Position numbers and translations under genes: made by a program | Assembly: GCA_013115125.1 (NCBI GenBank) | Contig: JABANN010000419.1 | Span: 1-30,636, forward strand | Reading direction: 5' to 3' | DNA from: Perkinsus olseni | Taxonomy: Eukaryota > Perkinsozoa > Perkinsida | DNA length: 30,636 nucleotides | Part shown: positions 1-11,479 of the stretch, piece after piece | Layout of the letters: every line of letters begins with the position of its first letter | Numbering within the stretch: the first letter of the stretch is position 1 | The notes under the pieces: generated by a model | The model's database searches: none | What the model was told of the DNA's origin: nothing | What the model saw: the letters and a program-made list of their open reading frames with translations, nothing else

Positions 1-1957
1 CCTCAAACACGTAGTATGTGCTGAATTAGACTGATTTTTGTGATTTGCATATCGAATTGGAACACCCTGTATTGGTATGACTCAACACCCAATGAGTTGC
101 TGAATATTCGTTGTATGCAGCATAGGGCCTGTCTGCCGTTATAATATGACGGTTATTTGGGACAGAAAAGGTCAATTTGGTCGTCTACTGCATAGGCTTC
201 CATCGGCCGAGAAAAGACCACCAGGAGAAGCGACATTTACACGGTTAACCACACCATAGACAAGCCACTGCAGATGATAACACGAATCACGTAACATGAT
301 TAACTTTTGATTGCCGAGACTGTCGTAATGACAGTGTCATCACTTTGCCACGATACAAACCAGTGGTATGCCACTAGGAATAATAACTGTCGATAAACTC
401 CCGCCAGCCTGGTCACCGAACCTACAAGGGAGTATCTCCGGACTTTTCTCCCGGTAGCTTCGCTTGATCATTATCGGCTGATAGACTTTTCCGACGCACT
501 TGAGGTCGTTGTGCTTCTAGACTGTCATGAAGAGAGGAATTATTCCCTTTGCACCGTCGATAACACTTTTAAACATTGTTGTGATTTAGGGACATTTAAC
601 TCTTGTGATGATCATTCTGTCCCTGTAGCTTAGCTTTGAGCTAGTACAGTTGCCTACTGTTGTTAAGTAACCCATAAGTCTATGTTTCTACAACACTAAT
701 ATGACCACGCAGAGTTCAGAAGATAATAAGGATGGTAACTCCAACACATGCCCAGCTCAGTTTACACCCTAGTGATTCAAATTCCCATCGAAAGTGAGAG
801 CACCAGTTGCTGAACAGCTACGGTGCCCACTTACTCGCTTCAAGTGAGTCGCCCGAGATAGTATGACGACTAGACGCCATTTCTTGTGCCTCTGCGACAG
901 GTCACCTGCTCTCGCGGGGTCCGCACCGTCCGAACGATTTGTCACCGAAGAGGGCCTCCGAAAACGAATCAGTTGCAGATTAGCTCAGCAGCAACTCAAT
1001 GCAGCTGGCCACCTCAGATCAGCTTAATTAAACTTAATAGACGCAGAAAGGGCACTAGCGCATCGCTAATAGCGATAGTCTATCGCCGCACGAGAGGACC
1101 AACCCGCGGATCAGACGGGTCGATATGGCCGGATATATGGAGTCTCCATAATGGAGAATGACCAAGGTGGATGATGACCGCGAGGATTGATAACAATACT
1201 CTATAGGCAATAAATAGGGGAGCCGTACCCTGCCGGTCAACAGAAGCGTGATCTGTCATCAACTGTGAATGCAGTTGTTTGTGCATTCGATCGGAAAACG
1301 TCCAAGAATCGTCATCTCCTGTCTTGATAATGAAATGACAGTAACCTTCATGATTCCTGGCATAGTTCATGCAGTTCATCGTGAATGGGACAGTGGCATT
1401 GGACCCCAACCCGAATACCAGTGTCGGCATGATGGTAATCCTCCCAGAGGAATCAATCAATCTGGCAAAGGAAAGTCTGCATGTCGCACCGATGTCACCG
1501 CTACAAAGATCGAATTTAATCAGACCGGTCGTGTTGGCAGCCTTCTAGCTTGACCTTTGATATCTCTCGTGAGCCTGTCGTAGTACACTTGCGAGACGTA
1601 CAACAAGTGGCCGGGTTGTGCCATCGAGAATCCAACCTTTCATCTGCTGTCTTAGCTTAGCGTAGCTTCTTATCGGAGCAAGATAGGACCAGCGATATAG
1701 ACATTACGGGATCAGGCTAAGGACGAAGGATCCGTTATCCACTTTCCCAGATGTGCTGCAACTGCTTCATTAGAGAGGGCAAGTTAGCATCGCCTGTATA
1801 CGGGCCAACTCCTTGTGTGCTGACAAGAGCTTGTGAAGCCGGAGGAGGAGGAGGAGACTGATCCTACAACATCCCGAACGTGAGGTCGATCGCTGGATTC
1901 CTGGCAACCGATGTCCTTCCGTTATGCTGGAAGATCTTAGCTGCGACGCCAATGGCG
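1..1957. other. Region without a supported gene
   Basis: About 2 kb of mixed-composition sequence. Reading frames are short on both strands, and I could not chain them into a spliced gene with family motifs. No tRNA-like T-arm, tandem repeat or terminal inverted repeat stood out. The only stretch worth noting is 1269-1553, listed separately. The region may hold regulatory DNA or a fast-evolving gene that cannot be recognised by eye. Confidence 0.5.
1269..1553 (+). CDS. Possible small protein or exon, unrecognised
   Basis: An ATG-started open frame of 94 codons, from the ATG at 1269 to a TGA at 1551-1553. The middle (around codons 12-35) alternates hydrophobic and polar residues, with the segment RIVISCLDNEMTVTFMIP, as in beta-rich secreted proteins. 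There is no signal peptide at this start, so it could be an internal exon. The opposite strand is also open over much of the same stretch, which weakens the call. I do not recognise a family. Confidence 0.2.
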   Translation: MQLFVHSIGKRPRIVISCLDNEMTVTFMIPGIVHAVHREWDSGIGPQPEYQCRHDGNPPRGINQSGKGKSACRTDVTATKIEFNQTGRVGSLLA

Positions 1958-2290
1958 TCACGCGTCCTCGTTTTTGACGATTTTCAGTGGTTTTCTGGGC
2001 GTACAAGGCTGCTCACATGCGTAACATCTACCGGCCACGCAGCTGCACGGTTTACCAGTCGGAATTTTCGAACCACTGCTTCTTGACGAAAAAGAAATAG
2101 TCCGAGTCAGTGTTGATAAGAACGTCCTTAACCTAAAGCGGTTCAGCTTCCATTGGATAGAATGATCCGAAGCCTACGGAGGCAACTCTGCGTAGGTCAA
2201 GTCGAGCCTCACGACCTGCCCCATAGCAACTAGGAGTAGAACTTTGGCGACGACATTGAACCCGGTAAAGATTCGGTTCATCGCAGCCAT
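1958..2290 (-). CDS. Small Cys-rich candidate secreted protein (2 exons)
   Basis: A 95-residue protein from two exons: 2178-2290 and 1958-2132. They are joined across a 45-nt GT-AG intron (2133-2177) with the phase kept (113 + 175 nt = 96 codons including the stop). Exon 1 starts MAAMNRIFTG and runs into a hydrophobic stretch (VVAKVLLLVAMG), a plausible signal peptide. Exon 2 is Ser/Thr/Arg-rich, then carries a compact cysteine cluster, KPCSCVAGRCYACEQPC, with five cysteines in a C-x-C-x5-C-x2-C-x3-C pattern, before a basic tail and the stop. The cysteine spacing could reflect disulphides or metal binding. I do not recognise the family. A second frame of exon 2 is also open for about 25 codons, but the intron phase does not lead into it. 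Confidence 0.45.
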
Positions 2291-2757
2291 GAATGTTCGA
2301 GAGTACTGATACCGAAAATGGGTCCGTGCGAGGCCAAAAGTCTTTTGGTAGCAGATTCCGGACGACGCTGATATGTCGCGTCGCTCTCAGCCAGTACCGC
2401 GCAAGTCGCGCATACGCAAGCATACGCCCGCGCAGCCAACACGACGAGACCGGACGTAACCTGGGATAGATGACTCTACTCTGTTCGGCCTGTTCGAGTC
2501 AGCGACCAGCCTGTGCCTGCGTGTACAGCTAACACCCCATTCCCCCCGGACAACGTTTAGAAGAGAGGCTTTACACCCCTTCCTGCCGTGACTACGAGCG
2601 ACAACGGACAAGCTACAGTTCCTACCGTAGACGCGTGGGCGTCACACCGGGACGCGCGTCGAGCTTTGCGCTCGCGTGCAAGATACAACGAACTCATAAT
2701 ATTGAGTCACTTGGATTTTATAGGAGGTCACTTGTGGAATAAGCTCTTGATAGTGTG

Positions 2758-3021
2758 CTAGGCATGGTGCAATAGACCTGCACGCGAGTCCTGCCTCATC
2801 ATCTGTACATCATCAGAGTCCGCCTTTCGCCGTCCGAAAATGTCTAATTGCAAGTAATGCACGAAAGTAGCATTTTGATTCCGAAGGGCGCGGACCGCGT
2901 CACGCGGTGGTTTCCGATGTAAAAAATATTCGACTGGGAGCTCTCTCTCTCTTAAGCGTGTCAACAGAATGTTTGCACAGCTTATCAGGGCTGCCAGCGC
3001 AGCCGGGGATTTCGCTCTCAT
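2758..3021 (-). CDS. Candidate small secreted protein, unrecognised
   Basis: An uninterrupted ATG-to-TAG frame of 87 codons. Residues 1-20 (MRAKSPAALAALISCANILL) have the basic-then-hydrophobic profile of a signal peptide. The rest is basic and polar, with the segment RALR at residues 44-47 and LDIFGRRK further on. It lies head to head with the long gene starting near 3102, so the two could share a promoter region of under 100 nt. No intron is needed. No family is recognised, and a chance frame cannot be excluded at this length. Confidence 0.35.
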   Translation of the reverse strand: MRAKSPAALAALISCANILLTRLRERELPVEYFLHRKPPRDAVRALRNQNATFVHYLQLDIFGRRKADSDDVQMMRQDSRAGLLHHA

Positions 3022-3101
3022 CTGGAGTGAGGACCGGTCGATGTGCTCTATCCCTTGCCCGTGCATAGCTGGGCTATGCTAGGTGATGCACTATAACGTG
3101 T

Positions 3102-6100
3102 ATGAGCCTATCCGACATGCTCGCTGGTTTTCTGGAGTGCTCTTGCGGCCAAGTCTTTGCTCGCAGTAATAACGATGCGCATTGTGCTAAAGGGCGTCCG
3201 TCCAGTCGAGTTCTTCCTTCCACCCTAATTAGCATGCCATTGGCGAGCGGGCCCTTGCCGCCCCGGCAGCGTGAGATACGGAAACCGCCGAAAATGTATC
3301 AGGAACCAGGTGCGTTAACAACCCATGCCAGAGGATGCAATCCTCGTCCGCATACAGTCGAGAGAGCCGCCCTGTCGCAACCTGTGAACGTCTTCTCAGA
3401 AACCCACGTGTCTCCCATCCCGACTTCGGCTGCGGATATTCACTATTGGCATCGGTTGAACTTCGTAAGTCCCCGAACAGCTCGCGCTATCGCAGATCAT
3501 AGCCTAGAAGTGGCGATCATTGTCGCGTCCAACCGCTTAGGTCCCGAAGTCGCCACATCAACGGGTTGGACGGTCACCAGTACGGACGAGGTGAGTGCTT
3601 AGAAGGTTTTTGTAATCACCTCGTGACTCATGAGCCCTGCGGCCCCAGCGGCTTGAGATGCCCACAGCTTCAGCGGGACTTAGTCCATACTCGAGTCACA
3701 CTCTTGGCTCCCGCTTTTGCAGGCCGGTTCCTACGTTGGCCAAGTCTCCTCAGCCGAGGCCCCTAGCGCACGATGCACGGGAAATCGTGCCTGACCCGTT
3801 ACGTAAGCCTTCGACTTCTCTCGTTCGCCCCCTTGGGGTGAGCGCCTCGAGCTGGGACTACCGTGATATTTCAGCTCCGAGGTCCCCACCCACTCCACCT
3901 CGCATGTTCGGTCCCAGTGACTTCATTCGGAATCATCTCTGCCCGGATAGACGAGACCCTCTTCCAATTTCCGGAGGTGACCAACAGGCCGTCGGCTCTG
4001 CGAACGGCGGGAATCTCCCGCTTGACGTTGCGGGTCCCGATGTGGCCGCTGGACAGCTCGGCTCAGGTGGATCGCGCTCCCGGTCGCGAACGCCCGAGGT
4101 TCGGAGGTACATGGCCCGCCGCGAGAGGTATATTCCGAGACAAGGTGAGGCCTCGGCGGGCTCAGATCGAAGGGTCGTCATTTTTGCGCGTGTCAGCGTC
4201 GCCCTCTCCTGCCCGAGCTGAGCGCGATACAGGCCTTTACACGAAGTGGATCGCCAGAGAGATGCTCACAGTTCAAGCACTGGAGCGGGAAGTGTACGGC
4301 CTTCTACTCAGCGTAGCCTCGGGATGCTTCGCTCTGTCTTAGAGCCGCTATGGAGGAGGCTCTTGCGAAGGACTTTGCCGTGGCCGAACGAAACGAGGCT
4401 CAACTTAGAGATCTGGAGGGAGCTCCCGTCATGCCCGATCCTAGACTTCATGATGCTGAGAGGCTGTCGGAGGTCATCGTTGCCATCTGTGCTTACAAGT
4501 GACTCTGCACCGATCGCTCTGATACCATCTTTCGCCCTACTCTCCCGTAGATACTTCTCCCCGTCCTTCGACGCTGTGGCCTTCAACACAGTTGTGGCCA
4601 GCTTATTGCGAGAGTGTCGTGGTATAGACCCTCGAGTGGAGGCCATGTACCTCATCCACCTTGCGTTCAGTTCAACTCGCAAGTTGATTTACTGTATAGG
4701 TATCAGGCGGCGACTCGGAGAGGTGCCGGCCAGGCTCACGGATCTGAGGTGAGTGCTTGATGTGTCCCTTCATACAGGTAAGGGTACCGGCATTAGGTTA
4801 CACGGACACCTAGAGATTCCCCGGTTCAAACCGCGGAGGCGCCAGTTCTCAGAGCAGCATTGAAGGTGATCGATGAGGAGGCTGCCCGGAGTAGGGCCAC
4901 TGAGGTCCATCTCGTGGTCGTCAGGGAGCTTGTCAGGTTCCAACATTCGAGCAGCGTTAGAGAACGGCTTTGCTGTTGTCATGAAGAGGAAGGTGATCGT
5001 GCTCTCACGACGACTGCTGCTTCTAGGTGGCGCCACGCTCAGGTTCATGTGCGAGTGGTTGAGGAGCTCGACCCAGCTGGGGGACCTCCTAAACGGCATG
5101 TTCATTTCTCGGTGAGTGCCTGAGGGATCCTTGCTGCCTTACGCTGATCTTCCTCGCCAAGGCCCCTGACCTAGACGAGAAGGCTGCTATGGAGGCCATC
5201 TCCAGTGCGATGGAGCAAGGTCAGGCCCACCCTGAGCATGAAGTGCGCCATCTCCTTAAGATGTACTACCGCCGTAGCAGTGGGGTCTTGGGATGGTTTC
5301 TGGAAAGTTGACAGCTCGGGGTCTCGATCCTGCGTCCGCGACAGCATTTTCGTCTCGTAGGTGCACATTAACGCATCTGAACGACAGTCCGATAGCGGTA
5401 GCCTCTGATACCGCTCCGTCGGCAGCCAATCCACACCCACCTACTGAGAGGCTTGGCCCACATCCCCCTGCTGAGAGGCTTGGGCCACACCCACCTGCTG
5501 AGAGGCTTGGCCCACACCCACCTGTCGAGAGGCTTGGGCCACACCCACCTGAGAGGCTTGGGCCACACCCACCTGAGAGGCTTGGGCCACACCCACCTGC
5601 TGAGAGGCTTGGCCCACATCCACCTGAGAGGCTTGACCCAGTCGCACCTGCTGAGAGGCTTGGACCAACTGCACAGCATCACGAGGCGGTGGGGTCACCA
5701 AGCCCAGCTGGCAACTCGGCACTACCTGCGGGGAGCCCCTCGACGGGCCCTCCTCTGATGCATGGCCAGCATGTGGAGGAGGCTGCGCATCACCATCCAC
5801 CGCATAGTCCATCACCTACTCCGGTCCTCGGAGGCACAGGCGCATTCAGACGGGCGTCCGCGAGGACTGTGACCCGTGGTGGAGGACCGGCTCCGACCCG
5901 AGGAGAGGCGATCCCTCGACAAGCCGGCCCAGTGGGCTTCGGAAGAGCCGGGAACCCGCCGCCGTCGGCTCCACACGCGAACCCAGTTGGATCCGAAGAG
6001 GGAGCAGCCCCTCCCGCCCAAGCGATGTTCGGTCGCAGGCCCAGTGCCGCATCTATGGGACCTCCGGAGCAGGTGGTCCATGTCGAGCACCATAGAGGGG

Positions 6101-8123
6101 AGGAAGGGGGGGTTGTCACTACTACTGACATACACCCTCACCTCCGTAACCATACGCATCTGTATCGTAAATTAGAGGTTTTCGGCAACCCCACCCAACC
6201 TGAGGATGGCGACTCTGATAAGGCACTGGTATGGCCTCAGGTGTACCGGTATCCTGAAGCTCAGCCTCCTCCAGTAATGATCGTAGCTTGTTCGCAGGCA
6301 CACCTGTTCCGAGTCAGGTTATCGAATCCCCCAGAGGCCGTGGGCATCCGCCACCTACCCCTCCGACGCAGGCCCAGTCGGCCGATCACAGCGGCTCCGA
6401 AAGGAGCTATGCACCCAGGGTCCGCCTCTCTGCTGTACGCGTTCTCTCTGTGATTCTGTCCGTCCTCAGGCCTCGGTGGTGCGCCCCCGGCCTCCCTTGC
6501 CCGAGGCTAGACGAGCAAGTCGGCAGTCTCGGGCTTCGAGCTCCCTTCAATCAGAGATGGTGGCTCCTGAAAGCACCGGGTCCTCTGCCGTTCAGGTAGG
6601 TCACAGTATGGAACCAGCTCACTACTCTTCGTTGCGTGGCCTCAGGCGCAGGCGGCTTCTCCGTCACTTGGCGAGGAGCATGTTGGCAGTGTAGAAGAAG
6701 GACCGCCGGAGACTGGGAAGGGTGGGGGAGGCGCTGCATCTGTGGGAAGGCGGACCTCCGAGCCCGAGGCGTCTCTCGTGACGGAAGCAAGGAAGTCCCC
6801 GGACCGTCGCCGTCATCCCAAGCACGGTCCTGTGGAGGGTGAGTGTCCTGTTCGCTGCGAAGGAGGGGCTAATGCATTCGTCTAGGTCCACAAGGCCAGC
6901 GTGTGATCCGTATGATGAGGCATGACGTCGAGGAGGTCACTGGGGTGAGTAGTTCTTCCGAGGACTGAGCACCGCACGTTCGGTCCGGGATGTTGGGACG
7001 GTCTGAGTTGATGGTTGGAGGAACGTTCAGCCACGGAAGTTCTCCTTTGTCGCAGATTGGCGACATCTGGTCGAGCGACTCCTCCCTGAGCGACGATGCC
7101 GAGGCTGAGTTAGCCAAGAAGGGGTTTCGGGCGCAAGCTGAAGCCAAAAAGGTAGGTCAGGGTCTTCTTATTGGTACCGAGGTAGATCACGGTCTTCTTC
7201 TTCTCAGGCTCTCGGGATTGGTCAAAGCATCTCCTCTGTGGGACAGAGTCGTCGATGGAGCGGTCGCCGAGCCTCAGCGAGTGTTGTCGTCCGGCGAAGC
7301 TCAGTGGCGTCGGATTCTTCATCCGCCATATGGGGAAGACAGTCCGTATCCTAGGTTGGCCAGTAGCCGACATGGTGTTCACTCTCATGCCTTTGGCACA
7401 CGTCGTAGAAGTCTTGTTGACTGGTCTGCTCCAGTGTTGCGCAAGTGAATGGGACGAAGACGGCTCGACGAGACACGCGCGGAAACACTTGGAAGGTTCG
7501 AGTCAGGAGTCGCTCAGCTCTGAACCATGTGGCTTCTTCCCTCTGTGATTCTGCTCTTGTTCGGCGGCCTCGCGATCGGACAGAGCGATCAGAGATTGAA
7601 GACAGTCGGTGGCCTCAACTGCGAAGGAGAAGGAGAGTACCTAACTCTGTGGCCAATATTTCGACGGCTCCTTAAAACCCATGGTAGCGACCTTGTGACC
7701 TTGTTGACAACGAGTGGGCTCTCACAGGGCCGAGTGATCGCACGACCATCGCCGTCGCCGCGCAAGTGTGGGAGTCCATCTGTACGGCCGTGGTCGATGA
7801 GGACGTCTGCGAACGGTTGGGGCTCGATGATGACCGGGGTGTCCCAGAGCAGATACGGAACATGTGGGCCACAGACTAGGCCCTGAGGGCTCGGCTATCA
7901 TTGCCCAGATTCCTGAACCAGCTGAGGATACTGAAGCCCTTCGCGACCACCGGCGAGTTCCCGACAGAGCCACTGACAGATTTCACCTGCATGTAGGAGA
8001 GCAGAGCTGGGCTGCGCGGATGTAGGTGATGTGAAGGTACGGGACCTTAGTGGTGCTGTGGGAGATAATGGTAGGGGCGGAGAAGGGCTACTTGCCTATG
8101 GACTATGGTCAGAGAATCGCTAA
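3102..8123 (+). CDS. Long many-exon gene for a Pro/Ser/Arg-rich disordered protein with PHPPAERLG repeats
   Basis: A chain of exons on one strand separated by short GT-AG introns. Examples are the introns at about 4751-4796 and 5112-5160, one after NSV-type codons near 7640, a 41-nt intron ending just before the GPEGSAII codons, and a 53-nt intron before the last exon (GGEGLLAYGLWSENR, stop TAA 8121-8123). Parts in order: Pro/Ser/Arg-rich leader with SGGSRSRSRTPEVRRYMARR; a charged helical part (AAMEEALAKDFAVAERNEAQ, then DAERLSEVIVAICAYKYF); another helical stretch (DLDEKAAMEAISSAMEQG); the PHPPAERLG repeat block; long low-complexity regions with RS-type and acidic segments (SSDSSLSDDAEAELAKK); and a more ordered C-terminal part (TTIAVAAQVWESICTAVVDE). 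I recognise no domain. The 5' end (3102 or elsewhere) and several exon borders are uncertain. RS-like stretches hint at a nuclear or RNA-linked role, but that is only composition. Confidence 0.55.
5434..5673 (+). repeat. In-frame coding tandem repeat, PHPP(A)ERLG units
   Basis: About ten units of 27 or 24 nt encode PHPPAERLG or the shorter PHPPERLG, with the last units drifting (PVAPAERLG). Both unit lengths are multiples of three, and the units differ by clean loss of one codon, so the reading frame is never disturbed. Just upstream only this frame is open, which fixes it as the coding frame. Confidence 0.85.
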
Positions 8124-8702
8124 GTAGCGCCGCTGGCCACGTATAACGCTTCCAGGGTTCAACTGTAGCGCGCCTCTACAGAAGCTATACTCGCCTAGCT
8201 ACGTGTATGACCATGTGCCCCACGCAGTGGCCGTCACTTCCTTGGCGAGATGCGCTTCCAAGCATCTTCTTCTGGGGTCGTTGCAGGTTCACCCTCGCAG
8301 TGATCGTCGAGGTTGTATTTGACGGTGGGGACTGGTCGCTAGATTTTATCGACTCGGCGACTGATTGGAACATCTCCACTGGGATGATTGTGGACCAAGC
8401 ATCGAGGCTCATCCATGGGTGGGGGCACCAACACGTCGAAGGTGCCCCTACAAACAGCCTGCAGGCGTTTAGACGGCCCCCCAGCGACCAGTATCGAGGA
8501 ATGGCTTTTGCAGACGACGCCCCCGGACTACAGCCCTAGGAGGCGACCTTGGCAGGCGGACTATCCCGTTAATATGTGCTCAAAAGAGACCGGCGAGCCC
8601 GAGTCTCGATGTAGGAGGTTTCGTGTGTTCCTCAACAGCACGTTTCCTTGTTTCGGATCCGTGGGCTTCACCGGGTGCAGGGCTACTGTGACTTGATAAT
8701 CT
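8124..8702 (+). other. Stretch between two gene models, coding status unclear
   Basis: About 580 nt between the end of the disordered-protein gene and the first convincing exon of the GT-like gene. Two plus-strand frames look partly protein-like (LYSPSYVYDHVPHAVAVTSL near 8190-8250; SIEEWLLQTTPPDYSPRRRP near 8490-8550), so 5' exons of the downstream gene, or further 3' exons of the upstream one, may lie here. I could not join them with consistent phases. Confidence 0.4.
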
Positions 8703-11059
8703 GCTCATCTGTTCCCGATCGTTGCAGCAAACCCGGAGGCGGCCGGACCTCCGCCCCGTCTAGCCATCTTGGAGCGGCACGATGGTACCGCGCTCGACAT
8801 CGGAGCCTCGGCTGAGGCTGCTGTAGCTTCGGAATGGTCAATAAGATCTCATGAAGTTGTAACAAAGTAGCAGCCATTCTTCCCTCTGCGAAATTCCCAT
8901 GCTGGTACTCGCCTTTCTAGATACTACTGGGTAAAGACAGTCAATTACAATGGGACTTCCGACTACCAGGAAATTTCCGAAAACCTGGTCGCTGACCATC
9001 AGTGGATCGACGACTGGTTTCCCTCGATCAAGGCCGGCAAAGCCACATACAGGCAGTTTATCGAGGAGGCTGTCAGACCTTTCTACGAGGGCGATGAGTA
9101 CCTCCGTGTGAGCTCCCCCTCCGCACTGCAGCAACGGTGAAGTAGAGCCTCAGGACCCGAACACACTGATAGTGTGTGGCGAGGAGTTCTTCGTGTGCCT
9201 CGGTCTGTGGCATGTATCAAAGAAGCCCATGATACTCTTCACTAACATGTCCATTCTGCTACTCTTCTTTTTCAAGCAGCAAGGTAGCCAAGGTAGCGTG
9301 AGCGTTCTCGGGGCGGGCGATGAGCAAAAGCCGCCAACACGCCCGCAAGTTGCGTACAGCGAGTGCATTCTAGAGTTGTACTCCTCGTAGTCGAGCAGCC
9401 ATCCCGGTCGTATGCACAATTCGAGCCTCGAATTTCGAGGCGCAGCGCACTCAGTCGTCTCAGATGACTTCGACTTATTCTGGAAGCTCTTTTACGAAGC
9501 CCTGAGCAGTCCATCGGTACGCATGGCTGTCATGTGCCGTATAACACAGGAGCAGATTTTGCATCAGACTGGAGTAGGCTCATTCTGGGACGAGTCGTTG
9601 CGGCATCGATCGCAGGAAGAGATTCCCTTCCGTTGCGCATGTCCTCAGGTCCGCGTCCCTTACGTCCCCTTCACAGCCCTTCATATCAACAATACTCATA
9701 CTATGGGTCGGAAGGATGCCGCGATATTCTTCCGAAACAACTTGTTCCACCTCCGCAACTATCATCAAGTCACTCACGCCTTGTTACGCCGCAACTACGA
9801 GCTCGGCTATCCGGTACCGTTCTGGACGTCGCCTCGAGTCCTCAGTTATAGTCGGAAAGAAGCCAGCTCGTTCGAACAGTATGTAGAATCTAATTCCCGA
9901 GAAGTGGCAAAGTAGAATCAGCGGAGGAAAGAGATTAGCTAGGAGGCGCATATAACATCCCCCTGCAGCACTTTCGTCGCTGCGAGATGGCCTACGGGTT
10001 CGGGTAGGCCGTAGTATACTCGCTGGCTGTCGGGCGGTGAAGGTACGAGTCTTCGACATGAACGATTACGACACTCCTCTAGAGATGGCGGATCTTTGTG
10101 ACTTCCGTGCTGTCATAATGCTGGCTTATATCCCCAATGCATTACGGCTAACAGACATGTGGGCCTTAGTCGCAGGATGGGCCCAGTAAAGCGGGCTGCT
10201 AGGTATGCAGCGCACGTCCCTATCTTCACTCCCGATGTGGTGACCTCCGGGCTGCGTCATGTGTGGATCAACAAGCCTTATACAGGTAGCCAGCAACACC
10301 CGCGTCGTCCAAGCCGTAGAGTATCCTCGCAGCCCGGCTCCTTGGTCGGTTGAATCAGGCTGGTATGCTGATGCGGAGTGGACGGCGCGCGCCCCGGACA
10401 GTGTGAGGGGAGCTGCCGGGCTGGGAGTTATGGACACCAGTATTGATGGATGCAACCCTCCGGACGTGAGCCGACTCATCAAGATCGTGATTGGCTCTTG
10501 ATTATGCGAGAAAGAGTGTCCGCGTGCGCCGACTATCCCCGCCATGAGAACGGAAATGCATCGCAGGGTTCCCAGAGACCTACATGATACTCAAGTCTAG
10601 AGCCTCTTCAACCGCAGTCTGCAGGGCCTGCTGCCTTAAAACTTTGTTGTTGTGATCGAGCCTGGTCAGATGGATATCTTCTCTCATACCGGCCCGGCAC
10701 CCGTGGTGCCTTTCGCGGGCTTGAATAACACGAGAGGACGACGGTGAGCTCACCCGCACACCTGCCGTAGAAAGCTGCGTTTTCCCAGATATTGGTGGCA
10801 AGCTACCGAGTGGTACTCAACGCCTGGCATCCAATGGTTTCGAGACATGGCCGATCTTATGGACAAGTTGGAGCACTTGGACGTGGAAAAAGTGGGAGGG
10901 GCCGTTGCTCACCATCAACCGCTGGAAGCTTCTCGTGCCTCGAAGGTGCGTAATGTCATGCGTGGTCATATTGAGGAGACCAGGAACCTCACGCTCGGTT
11001 GGTGGAGAGCCGCATGCCGAGACGTTGCGCATGCTATGATGAAGCCTGCGACGGCATAG
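8703..11059 (+). CDS. Many-exon GT-B-like glycosyltransferase (tentative)
   Basis: The exons chain with kept phase. One carries DYQEISENLVADHQWIDDWF and ends ...EGDEYLR at 9107. After a 46-nt intron (9108-9153) comes DPNTLIVCGEEFFVCLGLWH then KKPMILFTNMSILLLFFF. Next is VMCRITQEQILHQTG spliced to VRVPYVPFTALHI, followed by GRKDAAIFFRNN. A later exon reads FDMNDYDTPLEMADLCDFRA then VIMLAYIPNALRLTDM, spliced (intron about 10156-10203) to YAAHVPIFTPDVV. The order 'place where the acceptor is searched for, then D.adfrAVimlpYiPna..ltdmyA..vPiftPd' resembles the C-terminal nucleotide-sugar side of GT-B enzymes. The last exon ends at TAG 11057-11059 with helical codons (WFRDMADLMDKLEHLDVEKV). The start is unresolved; SAHLFPIVAANPEAAGPPPR near 8700 may belong. 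The GT-B assignment is by pattern memory, not a confirmed family. Golgi or ER location is an inference. Confidence 0.5.
10508..10800 (+). other. Long intron or unresolved part of the GT-like gene
   Basis: Between the exon ending in DVSRLIK codons (about 10490) and the exon starting EWYSTPGIQWF (about 10809) lie about 300 nt in which I see no good exon. That is much longer than the other introns of this gene (34-80 nt), so an exon may be missed here. Confidence 0.35.
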
Positions 11060-11479
11060 CAATTCCTGTTTCCTCATGGACCGGAATTGCGCTCAGCAAA
11101 AGAAGTTGGTTGCTGAGTCGTGACGATCATCAAGTGGTATCAGCCTTCAACGTCGTCTTGAGTGTCACCATACCCGAACAGACCAAGCAGGCATCCCATC
11201 GTGAAATCTTGATGGAGTCCATATACTACAGCAGGCCCGTATCAAACGGCCCATCCGATCCACTCTGCGAGCGCATACCGTACAGGAGCCGTACAGTAGA
11301 CTGTCCGGCGAATTCAAAGTTTCAACGTTCGCAGCCTGGAGAGCTCATCGGCCCCACGACGAATTATCAGTGGTGATTGCCACCCGCGACTCCCGTAACC
11401 CGCAGGACCTTGAAGGTACTGGCTGCGACCACGAAGGATGTCTACGGTGAGGATCACGCGGACGCTTCCTACCCTCGCC
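11060..11479. other. Convergent intergenic region
   Basis: About 420 nt between the 3' end of the plus-strand GT-like gene and the 3' end of a small minus-strand gene. It must hold both transcript ends. I see no clear poly(A) signal, repeat or RNA gene here. Confidence 0.5.

Noticed and set aside
1080-1460. Minus-strand frame with MPTLVFGLGSNATVPFTMNC
   Set aside because: It could be a signal-like start, but the frame has no supported continuation and overlaps an equally plausible plus-strand frame.
4810-4840. Sequence ccggttcaaaccgcgg resembling a tRNA T-arm
   Set aside because: There is no acceptor stem, D-arm or anticodon arm around it; it lies in a coding exon of the disordered-protein gene.
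5368-5815. Minus-strand frames across the PHPPAERLG block (KPLRWVWP- and QVGVAQASQ-type repeats)
   Set aside because: Repeat units that are multiples of three keep all six frames open. Only the plus frame continues into flanking coding exons with splice sites.
3102-8123. Possibility that the long Pro/Arg-rich gene is a gag-like part of a retroelement
   Set aside because: No reverse transcriptase, integrase, protease motif, zinc knuckle or long terminal repeat was seen nearby, and the gene is cut by many host-type short introns.
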